This document shows, one piece after another, positions 33,570-42,379 of a stretch of DNA of 64,000 nt. Below the pieces are notes generated by a model. That model made no database searches and was not told where the DNA came from. It saw only the letters and a list, made by a program, of their open reading frames with translations. Within the stretch, counting starts at the first letter, position 1. Each line of letters starts with the position of its first letter. Source of the stretch: an uncultured Prevotellaceae bacterium. Its GTDB lineage: Bacteria > Bacteroidota > Bacteroidia > Bacteroidales > Bacteroidaceae. A program made the translations under genes and the position numbers. The stretch is from NCBI GenBank assembly GCA_902786565.1, contig CADACW010000011.1:1-64000 (forward strand), in the 5' to 3' direction.

Positions 33570-34037
33570 ATGGGAAGACTGAAACTGCTGTCGTCATTCG
33601 GCCTGCTGCTTGTCGGCGGCCTGCTCTACCTGCTCTTCAGGCCGCGCACGCTGTTGCTGTTCTGCGTAGCCGATGCGCTGGGGGCGGCTTCCGTGGTTGA
33701 CGGTTGGCGAGCCGCTGTGGCCGATTGGCACCTTCCCGCTTTCGCCGTCCACAATCTGCCGGGTGGCCTCTGGGCTGCCAGTTACATGCTGATAGTCGAT
33801 GCACTGCTGGCGGGCAGACCGTGGCAGGCGCGCATGGCTGCCGTCAGCGTCATTCCGTTGGCGGGTGCCGCCTCCGAGTTGATGCAGGCCCTGCACCTCC
33901 TGCCGGGCACGCCCGATGTGGCCGATGCCGTCTGCTATCTGCTCCCCCTGGCTATTTATCTGAGTATACATCAAACAAACATCAACAGACTATGGGAAAC
34001 TTTTTCACAAGCAAGCAAATCACCATCATTATCGTAG
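33570..34037 (+). CDS. Small membrane protein, VanZ-like
   Basis: The protein has 155 residues. About four hydrophobic segments are seen: LSSFGLLLVGGLLYLLF, LLFCVADALGAAS, LWAASYMLIVDALLA and VADAVCYLLPLAIYLSI. LASELMQ-like AASELMQALHLLPGTPDVAD recalls VanZ-type proteins, whose role is unclear. The last 46 bases overlap the start of the next gene in another frame, so the C-terminal tail after about residue 140 is constrained by both. Confidence in the reading frame is fair because the hydrophobic pattern is consistent throughout. Confidence 0.68.
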   Translation: MGRLKLLSSFGLLLVGGLLYLLFRPRTLLLFCVADALGAASVVDGWRAAVADWHLPAFAVHNLPGGLWAASYMLIVDALLAGRPWQARMAAVSVIPLAGAASELMQALHLLPGTPDVADAVCYLLPLAIYLSIHQTNINRLWETFSQASKSPSLS

Positions 34038-35026
34038 CCGTGGCGGCATCGTTCATCGTCATGGGATTGCTGACGATGGTGGCCATGCTGAGGGACGACA
34101 TTAAGCCCGAAGAGACCAACAGCCCGCGCCACGAAAACACCTTCAGCTTCGACATCAAGTCGGAAGGCGTAGACGACCAGGCATCGGCCGACAGCGTGGT
34201 GGTCAGCCAGCCGATAGAGGACGACCCCTACGCGGAACTGGACGAACTGATAGGCCTGGAGTCGGTCAAGGAAGAGGTGCGCACGCTGGCCAACTATGTC
34301 AAGGTGCAGAAGATGCGTGAGGATAAGGGGCTGAAGAACCCCAAGCTCTCCTATCACCTCGTGTTTACCGGCAGCCCCGGTACGGGCAAGACCACCGTGG
34401 CCCGCATCGTGGCCCGCATCTATAAGGATCTGGGCATCCTGAAGAAAGGGCATCTGGTGGAGACCGACCGCTCCGGACTGGTGGGCCAGTATGTGGGCCA
34501 GACGGCACCCAGGGTGAACGCCATCTGCGACTCGGCCCTCAACGGCGTGCTCTTCATCGACGAGGCTTACGCCCTGACCAACAGGGGTGCGCAGGACTAT
34601 GGCGATGAGGCCATCGCCACGCTGCTCAAGCGTATGGAGGACGACCGCGACAAGCTGGTGGTCATCGTGGCCGGATATACCGACGAGATGAAGCAGTTCA
34701 TTGGCTCCAACCCCGGACTGCAGTCGCGCTTCAACCGTTACATCAACTTCCCCGACTACACGTCTGCCGAACTCTACGACATCTTCCTGATGTATCTGCG
34801 CAAAAACGAGTACACCATCAGCACCGAGGCGTCCGATTACCTGCAGAAGCGGCTGGACTATGTGGTGAACACCAAAGATCGCAACTTTGGCAATGCCCGC
34901 TACGTGCGCAACGTCTTCGAGAAAGCCATACAGTGCCATGCCAACCGCCTGACGAAGGAAACGCCTAAGACCACCGAGGAGCTGACGCAGCTGAAGTTGG
35001 TCGACATTAAACAGGCAATGAGATGA
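33992..35026 (+). CDS. Membrane-anchored AAA ATPase, CbbX/SpoVK-like
   Basis: The protein has 344 residues from the ATG at 33992. An N-terminal membrane helix (about 9-36, ITIIIVAVAASFIVMGLLTM) precedes an acidic linker. Then the AAA module: ELIGLESVKEEVRTLANYV, Walker A TGSPGTGKTTVARI near 127, Walker B GVLFIDEAYAL near 188, and sensor/Arg residues in GLQSRFNRYINF near 251. CbbX/SpoVK-type ATPases remodel protein complexes; the substrate is unknown. The membrane anchor is unusual for that group. The stop overlaps the dprA start. Confidence 0.85.
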   Translation: MGNFFTSKQITIIIVAVAASFIVMGLLTMVAMLRDDIKPEETNSPRHENTFSFDIKSEGVDDQASADSVVVSQPIEDDPYAELDELIGLESVKEEVRTLANYVKVQKMREDKGLKNPKLSYHLVFTGSPGTGKTTVARIVARIYKDLGILKKGHLVETDRSGLVGQYVGQTAPRVNAICDSALNGVLFIDEAYALTNRGAQDYGDEAIATLLKRMEDDRDKLVVIVAGYTDEMKQFIGSNPGLQSRFNRYINFPDYTSAELYDIFLMYLRKNEYTISTEASDYLQKRLDYVVNTKDRNFGNARYVRNVFEKAIQCHANRLTKETPKTTEELTQLKLVDIKQAMR

Positions 35027-36156
35027 TGGCAGACCAGCAGGAGGCACTCTACACAATGGCGCTGACGCGTCTGGTGTGGTTCAATCCCGCCACGCTGCTC
35101 CTTCTCTACAGAGAGCTGGGCAGTGCGCGTGCCGTCTACGAGCACCGCAACGACCTGCGCGATGTGCTGCCCGACTGCAGCAAGCGGCTGGCCGAGGCCC
35201 TGGCCGACTGGCAGTTGCCGCTGCTGCGCTCGGAGCAGGAGATGCGGTTTGTCGAGAAGCACGGCATCCAGACACTCATCATCAGCGACCCGCGCTATCC
35301 GCAGCGGCTGGCCGAGTGTGCCGATGCGCCCTTGGTGCTCTTCTATATGGGCACGGCCGACCTGAACCAGCGGCGCGTCATCAACATTGTGGGCACGCGC
35401 CACTGCACGCCCTACGGTGCAGACCTCGTCCGTCGTTTCGTGGCCGACCTGAAGGGGCAGTGCCCCGAAGTGCTCATCGTCAGCGGTCTGGCCTATGGCG
35501 TAGACATCTGTGCCCATCGCCATGCGTTGCAGAACGGCTTCGAGACCGTTGGCGTGCTGGCCCACGGGCTGGACGAAATCTATCCACCGCGCCATCGTGA
35601 GACGGCCCGCGAGATGCTGAAGAAGGGCGGGCTGCTGACTGAATATATGTCGGAGACCAATGCCGACAAGGTGAACTTTGTGCGCCGCAACCGCATCGTG
35701 GCCGGCATGAGCGATTCGACCATCCTGGTGGAAAGCGCGGCCAAGGGCGGCGGGCTCATCACCACAAGCATCGCGCAGGACTACAACCGCGCCGTCTTCG
35801 CATTTCCCGGAGCGGTGGGCGCCCCCTACAGCGAGGGCTGCAACAATCTGATTCGCGACAACGGGGCGCAGCTCATCACCTCGGCTGCCGACTTTGTGGC
35901 CGCCATGGGGTGGCAGGCCGACGCCCAGCTGCATCAGGCCAAGCGTCAGGGCATAGAGCGCGAATGTTTCCCCGACCTTACTGCCCACGAGCAGGCCGTG
36001 GTCGCTGCCCTTGCCAAGGCGGGCGACCTCCAGCTGAACCAGCTCTCTGCCATCGTCAACATTGCCATCGGCCAGCTGGCGGCCATCCTCTTCCAGTTGG
36101 AGATGAAGGGTGTGGTTCGCTCGCTCGCCGGAGGAACCTATCATCTTCTTTTGTAA
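35023..36156 (+). CDS. dprA: DNA processing protein DprA
   Basis: The protein has 377 residues. The ATG at 35023 overlaps the stop of the AAA gene (ATGA); a second ATG follows at 35026. An N-terminal helical domain precedes the Rossmann-like core: YPQRLAECADAPLVLFYMG, VNIVGTR-like INIVGTRHCTPYG near 127, SGLAYGVDICAHRHAL near 155, FVRRNRIVAGMSDSTILVES near 221. A winged-helix domain ends it. DprA loads RecA on incoming single-stranded DNA in natural transformation. It is the last gene of the run. Confidence 0.95.
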   Translation: MMADQQEALYTMALTRLVWFNPATLLLLYRELGSARAVYEHRNDLRDVLPDCSKRLAEALADWQLPLLRSEQEMRFVEKHGIQTLIISDPRYPQRLAECADAPLVLFYMGTADLNQRRVINIVGTRHCTPYGADLVRRFVADLKGQCPEVLIVSGLAYGVDICAHRHALQNGFETVGVLAHGLDEIYPPRHRETAREMLKKGGLLTEYMSETNADKVNFVRRNRIVAGMSDSTILVESAAKGGGLITTSIAQDYNRAVFAFPGAVGAPYSEGCNNLIRDNGAQLITSAADFVAAMGWQADAQLHQAKRQGIERECFPDLTAHEQAVVAALAKAGDLQLNQLSAIVNIAIGQLAAILFQLEMKGVVRSLAGGTYHLLL

Positions 36157-36233
36157 AATTAAATTTCACGATTCTTAGGGCCAAAACCGGGAGTTGCAGA
36201 CGGCTGCTTCAATATGTGGTTTACCCCCCCTTA

Positions 36234-36299
36234 GAGATAAGTGCCACTTATCTCGGAGATAAAAGGCACTTATCTCGGAGATAAAAGGCACTTATCTCC
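36234..36299. repeat. Three tandem 22-bp hairpin units
   Basis: Units at 36234, 36256 and 36278 read GAGATAA-nnnnn-ACTTATCTC plus one base. Each has GAGATAA/TTATCTC arms able to form a hairpin, and arms of neighbouring units can also pair. They lie between the convergent dprA and NSS transporter genes; no U-tract follows, so a simple terminator is not obvious. No spacers, hence not CRISPR. Confidence 0.85.
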
Positions 36300-36385
36300 C
36301 AGTTAGGTCGTATGGCCCATTGAGGGTCATCTCTTCATAATGATTTGCCCATACGGATTTTTGTAAAACTTTCTGAACTCCCGAA

Positions 36386-37744
36386 TCAAATGATTCCCGT
36401 CTGGCGGAGGAAGATGAGGACAATGAGGATGGGCAGCACAAAGCGCACTGCAAACTGATAGGCCGGAAACAGGCTGGTGGCTACTGTGCCACGATTGGTG
36501 AACTCGTTGCGGACCACCTGCTGGTTGGCAAACCAGCCTATGAAGATGCTGGTCAGTAGGGCTCCGGCAGGCAGCATGAACTTGGCCGTCAGCTGGTCGC
36601 AGAAGTCCATCAGCGACAGCCCCATCAGTCCTATACCCTCTACAGCCCCCACACTGAGCGAGCACAGCACGGCCAGCACCGAGCAGCAGCTGGTGATGAG
36701 CCAGGCGGCGCGCTTTCGCGGCAGGCGGTGCTCTTCAGTAAAGAAGGCCGTGCCAATCTCGTGCATGGAAATGGTAGAGGTGAGGGCAGCGAAGACCAGC
36801 AGCGCATAGAACAGCACCGCGATGGCCTGGCCCATTCCGGCAAATGCCTGCTGGAACACGCTGGGCAGGGTGATGAAGATGAGTGAAGGCCCCTGTGCCG
36901 GCTCCACGCCGACGGAGAAGACGGCGGGGAAAATCATCAGTCCGGCCAGGATGGCGATGCCCAGGTCGATGAAGGCAATCTGGCAGGCCGAGCGCAGCAG
37001 ATTGGTGTCGCGAGAGAAGTAGCTGGCATAGGTGCACAGGCAGGCCGTGCCCAGCGAGAGCGAGAAGAAAGCCTGTCCCAGCGCGTCGAGCAGCACACCG
37101 TGGGAGAGCTTGCTGAAGTCGGGCTGCAGCACAAAGCGCACCCCCTCCATGCCTCCGGGCAGCATGCACGAGGCAATCACGATGACCACCAGGAGCACGA
37201 AGAGCAGGGGCATGAGCACCTTCGATGCCCGCTCGATGCCCTTCTCCACGCCGCGCACCACGACGAGGTGGGTCAGCAGGATGACGGCCACCGCCCACAG
37301 GGCCGGTTTCCACGGATTTGAGGCAAACGTGTTGAAATAGTCGGCCACGGCAGCGGCGTCGCCCTTGATGCCGCCCAGCAGCGAGGCCCACAGGTATTGC
37401 AGGCACCAGCCGGCCACCACGGCATAGAAGCCCAGGATGATGGACGAGGTGAGTATGCCCAGATAGCCCACGAAGCGCCAGATGCGGTAGCGCGAGAAGT
37501 TGCGATAGGAGCGGGCAGCGTTGCGCTGTGCGCGCCGGCCTATGATAAACTCGCTCAGCATGCCCGGTATGCCCAGCAGGAGGATGCAGCCGATATAGAC
37601 AAGGATGAAGGCAGCGCCGCCGTTCTCGCCAGCCACGTAGGGGAAACGCCACACGTTGCCCAGCCCCACAGCCGAGCCTGCCGTGGCCAGGATCACGCCT
37701 AATCGGGTGGCAAATCCGCGACGGTCATTCATGTCCTTCTTCAT
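36386..37744 (-). CDS. Sodium-dependent transporter, NSS (SNF) family
   Basis: The protein has 452 residues from the ATG at 37744, which overlaps the stop of the ATPase gene upstream (ATGA). FATRLGVILATAGSAVGLGN and VWRFPYVAGENGGAAFILVY are TM1 of the family with the sodium- and substrate-binding unwound region. About 11-12 helices follow. These transporters use sodium to import amino acids or related compounds. The substrate cannot be read off. Confidence 0.93.
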   Translation of the reverse strand: MKKDMNDRRGFATRLGVILATAGSAVGLGNVWRFPYVAGENGGAAFILVYIGCILLLGIPGMLSEFIIGRRAQRNAARSYRNFSRYRIWRFVGYLGILTSSIILGFYAVVAGWCLQYLWASLLGGIKGDAAAVADYFNTFASNPWKPALWAVAVILLTHLVVVRGVEKGIERASKVLMPLLFVLLVVIVIASCMLPGGMEGVRFVLQPDFSKLSHGVLLDALGQAFFSLSLGTACLCTYASYFSRDTNLLRSACQIAFIDLGIAILAGLMIFPAVFSVGVEPAQGPSLIFITLPSVFQQAFAGMGQAIAVLFYALLVFAALTSTISMHEIGTAFFTEEHRLPRKRAAWLITSCCSVLAVLCSLSVGAVEGIGLMGLSLMDFCDQLTAKFMLPAGALLTSIFIGWFANQQVVRNEFTNRGTVATSLFPAYQFAVRFVLPILIVLIFLRQTGII

Positions 37745-38508
37745 TGTCTTGCTGTGGTCACGGCTTGCCGCATCTCCTTCAGCAGGTCGCTGGCAAAAAT
37801 GAAGTCGGTGAGCCGCTTGTTGGTGGAGTCCATAATCTCTGACGACACGCCCTGCCACTCCTTCCGCCCCTCATAGATGAAGAGCACATTCTCGCCGATG
37901 CCCATCACAGAGTTCATGTCGTGGGTGTTGATGATGGTGGTCATGTTGAACTCGCGGGTCAGGCTGTGCAGCAGTTCGTCGATGACGAGCGACGTCTTGG
38001 GGTCGAGTCCTGAGTTGGGCTCGTCGCAGAAGAGGTATTTGGGGTTCAGGGCAATGGCGCGTGCAATGGCCACACGCTTCTGCATGCCGCCGCTGATTTC
38101 GCCGGGGTACTTTTTCTCGGCCCCCACCAGGTTCACGCGTGACAGGCAGTCCAATGCCCGCCGCTGTCGCTCGCGCAGCGTCATCTGCGAGAACATGTCG
38201 AGGGGGAACATCACGTTCTCAAGCACGGTCAGCGAGTCGAACAGGGCAGCACTCTGGAATATCATGCCCATTTCGCGGCGCATCAGCACCTTCTCCCGCT
38301 TGGACATGCTCACGAAGTCGCGCCCGTCGTAGAGCACCTGGCCTTTTGTAGGCTCCAGCAGCCCCACCAGGTTCTTCATCAGCACCGTCTTGCCGCTGCC
38401 GCTCTGGCCTATTATCAGGTTGGTCTTGCCGTCCTCGAAGGTGATGCTGATGTCTTTCAGCACCTCTTTGTCCTCAAAACTTTTGTACAGATGTTGTACC
38501 TCTATCAT
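37741..38508 (-). CDS. ABC transporter ATP-binding protein, MlaF-like
   Basis: The protein has 255 residues. Walker A is GQSGSGKTVLMKN near 34, the signature is SGGMQKRVAIARA near 139, and Walker B is YLFCDEPNSGLDP near 158, followed by the H-loop NTHD. The EISGGMQKR and FQSAALFDSLTVLENV stretches are typical of MlaF/Ttg2A, the phospholipid transport ATPase working with MlaE and MlaD. No permease or MCE gene lies in the window next to it. The next gene in the operon is instead an NSS transporter. Its promoter TACCTTTG is at 38543-38550. Confidence 0.87.
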   Translation of the reverse strand: MIEVQHLYKSFEDKEVLKDISITFEDGKTNLIIGQSGSGKTVLMKNLVGLLEPTKGQVLYDGRDFVSMSKREKVLMRREMGMIFQSAALFDSLTVLENVMFPLDMFSQMTLRERQRRALDCLSRVNLVGAEKKYPGEISGGMQKRVAIARAIALNPKYLFCDEPNSGLDPKTSLVIDELLHSLTREFNMTTIINTHDMNSVMGIGENVLFIYEGRKEWQGVSSEIMDSTNKRLTDFIFASDLLKEMRQAVTTARQ

Positions 38509-38542
38509 TGCTCTTTCTGCGTTTCTGTTGGGAATCTGGGCG

Positions 38543-38550
38543 CAAAGGTA
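38543..38550 (-). promoter_or_regulatory. Promoter of MlaF-like gene and NSS transporter
   Basis: Reads TACCTTTG on the minus strand, 34 bases upstream of the start at 38508. It is divergent from the sufB promoter about 95 bp away. Confidence 0.7.
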
Positions 38551-38642
38551 AACAAAAAAGTCGAATGCCCAAAACTTTCAGCACCCTTTTGGGGGCAAAA
38601 GTTGAAGAATATTAATTTTTTGGTATTTCACCGACTAATTCG

Positions 38643-38650
38643 TACCTTTG
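38643..38650 (+). promoter_or_regulatory. Promoter of sufB
   Basis: TACCTTTG lies 15 bases before the ATG at 38666. Confidence 0.7.
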
Positions 38651-38665
38651 CATCCCAAAAACTAT

Positions 38666-40141
38666 ATGGCTTTAGAAATGGAAGAGAAAAACGAGTATGT
38701 GAAACGGGTGGCAGAACAGAAGTACGAGTTCGGCTTCACCACCGATGTGCATACGGAAATCATAGAGAAAGGACTGAACGAGGACGTGGTGCGCCTGATT
38801 TCGCAGAAGAAAGGCGAGCCGGAGTGGATGCTCGACTTCCGTCTGCAGGCTTTCCGCCACTGGCTGACGCTGGAGGAGCCGCACTGGGGTCACGTCCATC
38901 TGCCCAAGATAGACTATCAGGCCATCAGCTACTATGCCGACCCCACGGCCAAGAAGCCCTCCGGTTCCGTAGGCGGCGGTAATTCCGCCGCCATCGACCC
39001 CCAGCTGGAGAAAACCTTCGACAAGCTGGGCATACCCTTGGAAGAGCGCCTGGCACTGAGCGGCAACACCGCCGTCGACGCCATTATGGACTCCGTCTCG
39101 GTGAAGACCACCTTCAAGGAGAAACTGCGCGAGAAGGGCGTCATCTTCTGCAGCATCGGCGATGCCATCAAGGACCACCCCGACCTGGTGCGCCGGTATC
39201 TGGGCACGGTGGTGCCCTACCGCGACAATTTCTTCGCTGCCCTCAACTCGGCCGTGTTCAGCGACGGCTCCTTCGTCTATATCCCCAAGGGGGTGCGCTG
39301 CCCCATGGAACTGAGCAGCTACTTCCGCATCAACGCCAAGGGTACGGGCCAGTTTGAGCGCACGCTCATCGTGGCCGACGACGACAGCTATGTGTCTTAT
39401 TTAGAGGGCTGCACCGCCCCCATGCGCGACGAGAACCAACTGCACGCCGCCATCGTGGAAATCGTGGTGAACGAGCGGGCCGAGGTGAAATACTCCACCG
39501 TACAGAACTGGTACCCCGGCGACGAGCAGGGGCGCGGTGGCGTGCTGAACCTGGTGACCAAGCGCGGCCTGCTGGCCGGACAGGACTCCAGGCTCTCGTG
39601 GACCCAGGTGGAGACGGGCTCGGCCATCACGTGGAAGTACCCCTCGTGCATACTGCGCGGCGACGGCTCGCAGGCCGAGTTCTACAGCGTGGCGGTGACC
39701 AACAACTACCAGGAGGCCGACACGGGCACCAAGATGATTCATATAGGCCGCAACACCAAGAGCACCATCATATCGAAAGGCATATCGGCGGGCCACTCGC
39801 AGAACAGCTACCGCGGACTGGTGCGCGCCGCCGCCACTGCCGACAACGCCCGCAACTACTCCAGCTGCGACTCGCTGCTGCTGGGCTCGGAATGTGGTGC
39901 CCACACCTTCCCCTATATGGACGTGCACAACCCCACGGCCATCTTCGAGCACGAGGCCACAACATCGAAAATCAGCGAAGACCAGCTGTTCTACTGCCAG
40001 CAGCGCGGCATACCCCAGGAGCAGGCCGTAGGACTCATCGTCAACGGCTATGCCAAGGAGGTGCTCAACAAACTGCCGATGGAGTTTGCCGTCGAGGCGC
40101 AGAAACTCCTTGCCGTATCGCTCGAAGGTACAGTGGGCTGA
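38666..40141 (+). CDS. sufB: Fe-S cluster assembly protein SufB
   Basis: The protein has 491 residues. [20 protein letters not shown] near 46, [19 protein letters not shown] near 209, [20 protein letters not shown] near 249 and [19 protein letters not shown] near 400 (with the conserved Cys used in scaffold function) are SufB motifs. It is the scaffold part of SufBCD, where new iron-sulfur clusters form. sufC and sufD normally follow, but here the next gene is tex, so the partners must lie elsewhere. Confidence 0.95.
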   Translation: MALEMEEKNEYVKRVAEQKYEFGFTTDVHTEIIEKGLNEDVVRLISQKKGEPEWMLDFRLQAFRHWLTLEEPHWGHVHLPKIDYQAISYYADPTAKKPSGSVGGGNSAAIDPQLEKTFDKLGIPLEERLALSGNTAVDAIMDSVSVKTTFKEKLREKGVIFCSIGDAIKDHPDLVRRYLGTVVPYRDNFFAALNSAVFSDGSFVYIPKGVRCPMELSSYFRINAKGTGQFERTLIVADDDSYVSYLEGCTAPMRDENQLHAAIVEIVVNERAEVKYSTVQNWYPGDEQGRGGVLNLVTKRGLLAGQDSRLSWTQVETGSAITWKYPSCILRGDGSQAEFYSVAVTNNYQEADTGTKMIHIGRNTKSTIISKGISAGHSQNSYRGLVRAAATADNARNYSSCDSLLLGSECGAHTFPYMDVHNPTAIFEHEATTSKISEDQLFYCQQRGIPQEQAVGLIVNGYAKEVLNKLPMEFAVEAQKLLAVSLEGTVG

Positions 40142-40185
40142 AGCGTAAAGGCGCTGGGAACCAACAATATAACGACTTACTATCT

Positions 40186-42336
40186 ATGGACAAGACTATA
40201 TTTGCACAACTGATAGCCCAGAGCCTCGGACTGAAGCAGGAGGCTGTGGCCAACACGCTGACGCTGCTCGACGAGGGCTGCACCATACCCTTCATTTCGC
40301 GCTACCGCAAAGAGCGCACCGGCGCACTCGACGAGGTGCAGATTGCTGCCATCAGTGCTGAAAACGAGCGTCTGACTGAGATACAGAAGCGCAAGGAGAC
40401 GGTGGTGAACACCATCACCGAGCAGGGCAAGATGACGCCCGAACTGCAGCAGCGCATTGACAACTGCTGGGACGCCACCGAGCTGGAGGACATCTATCTG
40501 CCCTACAAGCCTCGCCGCAGAACCCGCGCACAGGTGGCCCGCGAGCAAGGCCTGGAGCCGCTGGCGCAACTGCTGATGCTGCAGCGCGAGCGCGACCCGG
40601 AGCGGGCCGCCGAGCGGTTTGTCGTGGGCGACGTGGCCGACGTGGAGACCGCACTGAAGGGTGCGCAGGACATCATAGCCGAAACCGTCAGCGAGGATGA
40701 GCGCAGCCGTCAGCAGGTGCGTGGCGCCTTCCGCCGCACCGCCATCATCACCTCGAAGGTGGTGAAGGCCAAGGCCGACAGCGACGAGGCTCAGAAATAT
40801 CGCGACTACTTCGACTGGCACGAGCCGCTGCGCCGCTGCTCCAGTCACCGCCTGCTGGCCATGCGGCGGGGCGAGGCCGAGGGCGTGCTGCGACTGAGCA
40901 TAGACCCCATAGACGACCAGGAGTGCACCGACCGGCTGAAGCGGCATTACGTCTACGGCAACACGCCCTGCGGCCGACTGGTGGCCGAAGCCGTGGACGA
41001 CGGCTACAAGCGGCTGCTGAAGCCATCGATAGAAAACGAGTTTGCCGCTCTGAGCAAAGAGCAGGCCGACGACGAGGCCATCCGCGTCTTTGCCGAGAAC
41101 CTGCGGCAGTTGCTGCTGGGCGCTCCGCTGGGACAGAGGCGCGTGATGGGCGTAGACCCCGGCTTCCGCACAGGCTGCAAGGTGGTGTGTCTCGACGCGC
41201 AGGGCAATCTGCTGCACCACGAGGCCATCTTCCCCCATCCGCCCGTCAACAAGCGTATGCAGGCCACCGTGCACCTGCAGCAGATGGTGACCGACTATGC
41301 CATCGAGGCCATAGCCATAGGCAACGGCACCGCCAGCCGCGAAACCCGCGAGTTTGTAGAGGATGCCCTCTCGCCCCGGGCCACCTCTCGCCCCGCACCA
41401 CAGATTTTCGTGGTCAGCGAAGACGGGGCATCGGTCTATTCGGCCTCGAAGGTGGCCCGCGACGAGTTTCCGCAGGAGGATGTCACCGTGCGTGGCGCCG
41501 TCTCCATCGGTCGCCGTCTGATGGACCCCCTGGCAGAGCTGGTGAAGATTGACCCCAAGAGCATAGGCGTGGGGCAATATCAGCACGATGTGGATCAGGC
41601 GAAGCTGCGCCGACAGCTGGACCAGACGGTGGAGAGCTGTGTCAACCAGGTGGGCGTCAACCTCAACACCGCCTCCAGCCATCTGCTGCAGTACGTCAGC
41701 GGACTGGGGCCCGTGCTGGCAAAGAACATAGTGGACTACCGGCGCGACAACGGACCCTTCAGCAGTCGCAGCCAGCTGAAGAAGGTGCCGCGCCTGGGGC
41801 CGTCGGCCTTCCAGCAGTGCGCCGGCTTCCTGCGCATACCCGGAGCGGCAAACCCGCTGGACAACAGTGCCGTGCACCCCGAGCGCTACAAGCTGGTGGA
41901 GCAGATGGCCAAGGACCAGGGCTGCACCGTGGCCGACCTGATGGCCAACAAGGAGTCGCGCACGCACATAGACATTCATAAATATATCAGCGACGAGGTG
42001 GGACTGCCCACCCTGACCGACATTATGACGGAACTGGAGAAGCCCGGACGCGACCCGAGACAGCAGTTGGAGGAGTTTCACTTCGACAGCCGCGTGCAGA
42101 CCGTAGACGATCTGGAAGAGGGTATGGTGCTGCCCGGCATCGTGACCAACATCACCAATTTCGGCGCATTCGTCGACATAGGCGTACACCAGGACGGGCT
42201 GGTGCACATCTCGCAGATGGCCAACCGACGCATAGCCCATCCCTCCGACGTGGTGAAGCTGCACCAGCACGTAGAGGTGAAGGTGGTCGAGGTGGACAGG
42301 CGGCGCAACCGAATCTCGCTCACTATGAAATTATAG
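40186..42336 (+). CDS. tex: Tex family RNA-binding protein
   Basis: The protein has 716 residues. The N-terminal helical part (LLDEGCTIPFISRYRKERTG near 28) is followed by a YqgF-like RNase H fold (VMGVDPGFRTGCKVVCLDAQ near 322), helix-hairpin-helix motifs (LNTASSHLLQYVSGLGP near 493) and a C-terminal S1 domain (GMVLPGIVTNITNFGAFVDI near 646). Tex binds nucleic acid and affects transcription and ribosome-linked processes. It begins 44 bp after sufB with no clear own promoter. Its 3' flank carries the sigma-54 promoter of clpC. Confidence 0.95.
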   Translation: MDKTIFAQLIAQSLGLKQEAVANTLTLLDEGCTIPFISRYRKERTGALDEVQIAAISAENERLTEIQKRKETVVNTITEQGKMTPELQQRIDNCWDATELEDIYLPYKPRRRTRAQVAREQGLEPLAQLLMLQRERDPERAAERFVVGDVADVETALKGAQDIIAETVSEDERSRQQVRGAFRRTAIITSKVVKAKADSDEAQKYRDYFDWHEPLRRCSSHRLLAMRRGEAEGVLRLSIDPIDDQECTDRLKRHYVYGNTPCGRLVAEAVDDGYKRLLKPSIENEFAALSKEQADDEAIRVFAENLRQLLLGAPLGQRRVMGVDPGFRTGCKVVCLDAQGNLLHHEAIFPHPPVNKRMQATVHLQQMVTDYAIEAIAIGNGTASRETREFVEDALSPRATSRPAPQIFVVSEDGASVYSASKVARDEFPQEDVTVRGAVSIGRRLMDPLAELVKIDPKSIGVGQYQHDVDQAKLRRQLDQTVESCVNQVGVNLNTASSHLLQYVSGLGPVLAKNIVDYRRDNGPFSSRSQLKKVPRLGPSAFQQCAGFLRIPGAANPLDNSAVHPERYKLVEQMAKDQGCTVADLMANKESRTHIDIHKYISDEVGLPTLTDIMTELEKPGRDPRQQLEEFHFDSRVQTVDDLEEGMVLPGIVTNITNFGAFVDIGVHQDGLVHISQMANRRIAHPSDVVKLHQHVEVKVVEVDRRRNRISLTMKL

Positions 42337-42348
42337 GCCGTAGAAGTT

Positions 42349-42365
42349 TTGGCACGCTATTTGCA
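42349..42365 (+). promoter_or_regulatory. Sigma-54 (RpoN) promoter of clpC
   Basis: TTGGCACGctatTTGCA has the full -24/-12 consensus TGGCACG-N4-TTGCW, with GG and GC exactly 12 bases apart. The predicted start of transcription, about 12 bases after the GC, is near 42376, only about 4 bases before the clpC ATG. Such promoters need an enhancer-binding ATPase; its site would lie inside tex. No TAnnTTTG element is seen here. Confidence 0.8.
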
Positions 42366-42379
42366 AGAAGTGGTTTGAT

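Noticed and set aside
40180..42270. Open frame of 696 codons opposite tex
   Set aside because: Antisense shadow; tex is certain from its motifs.
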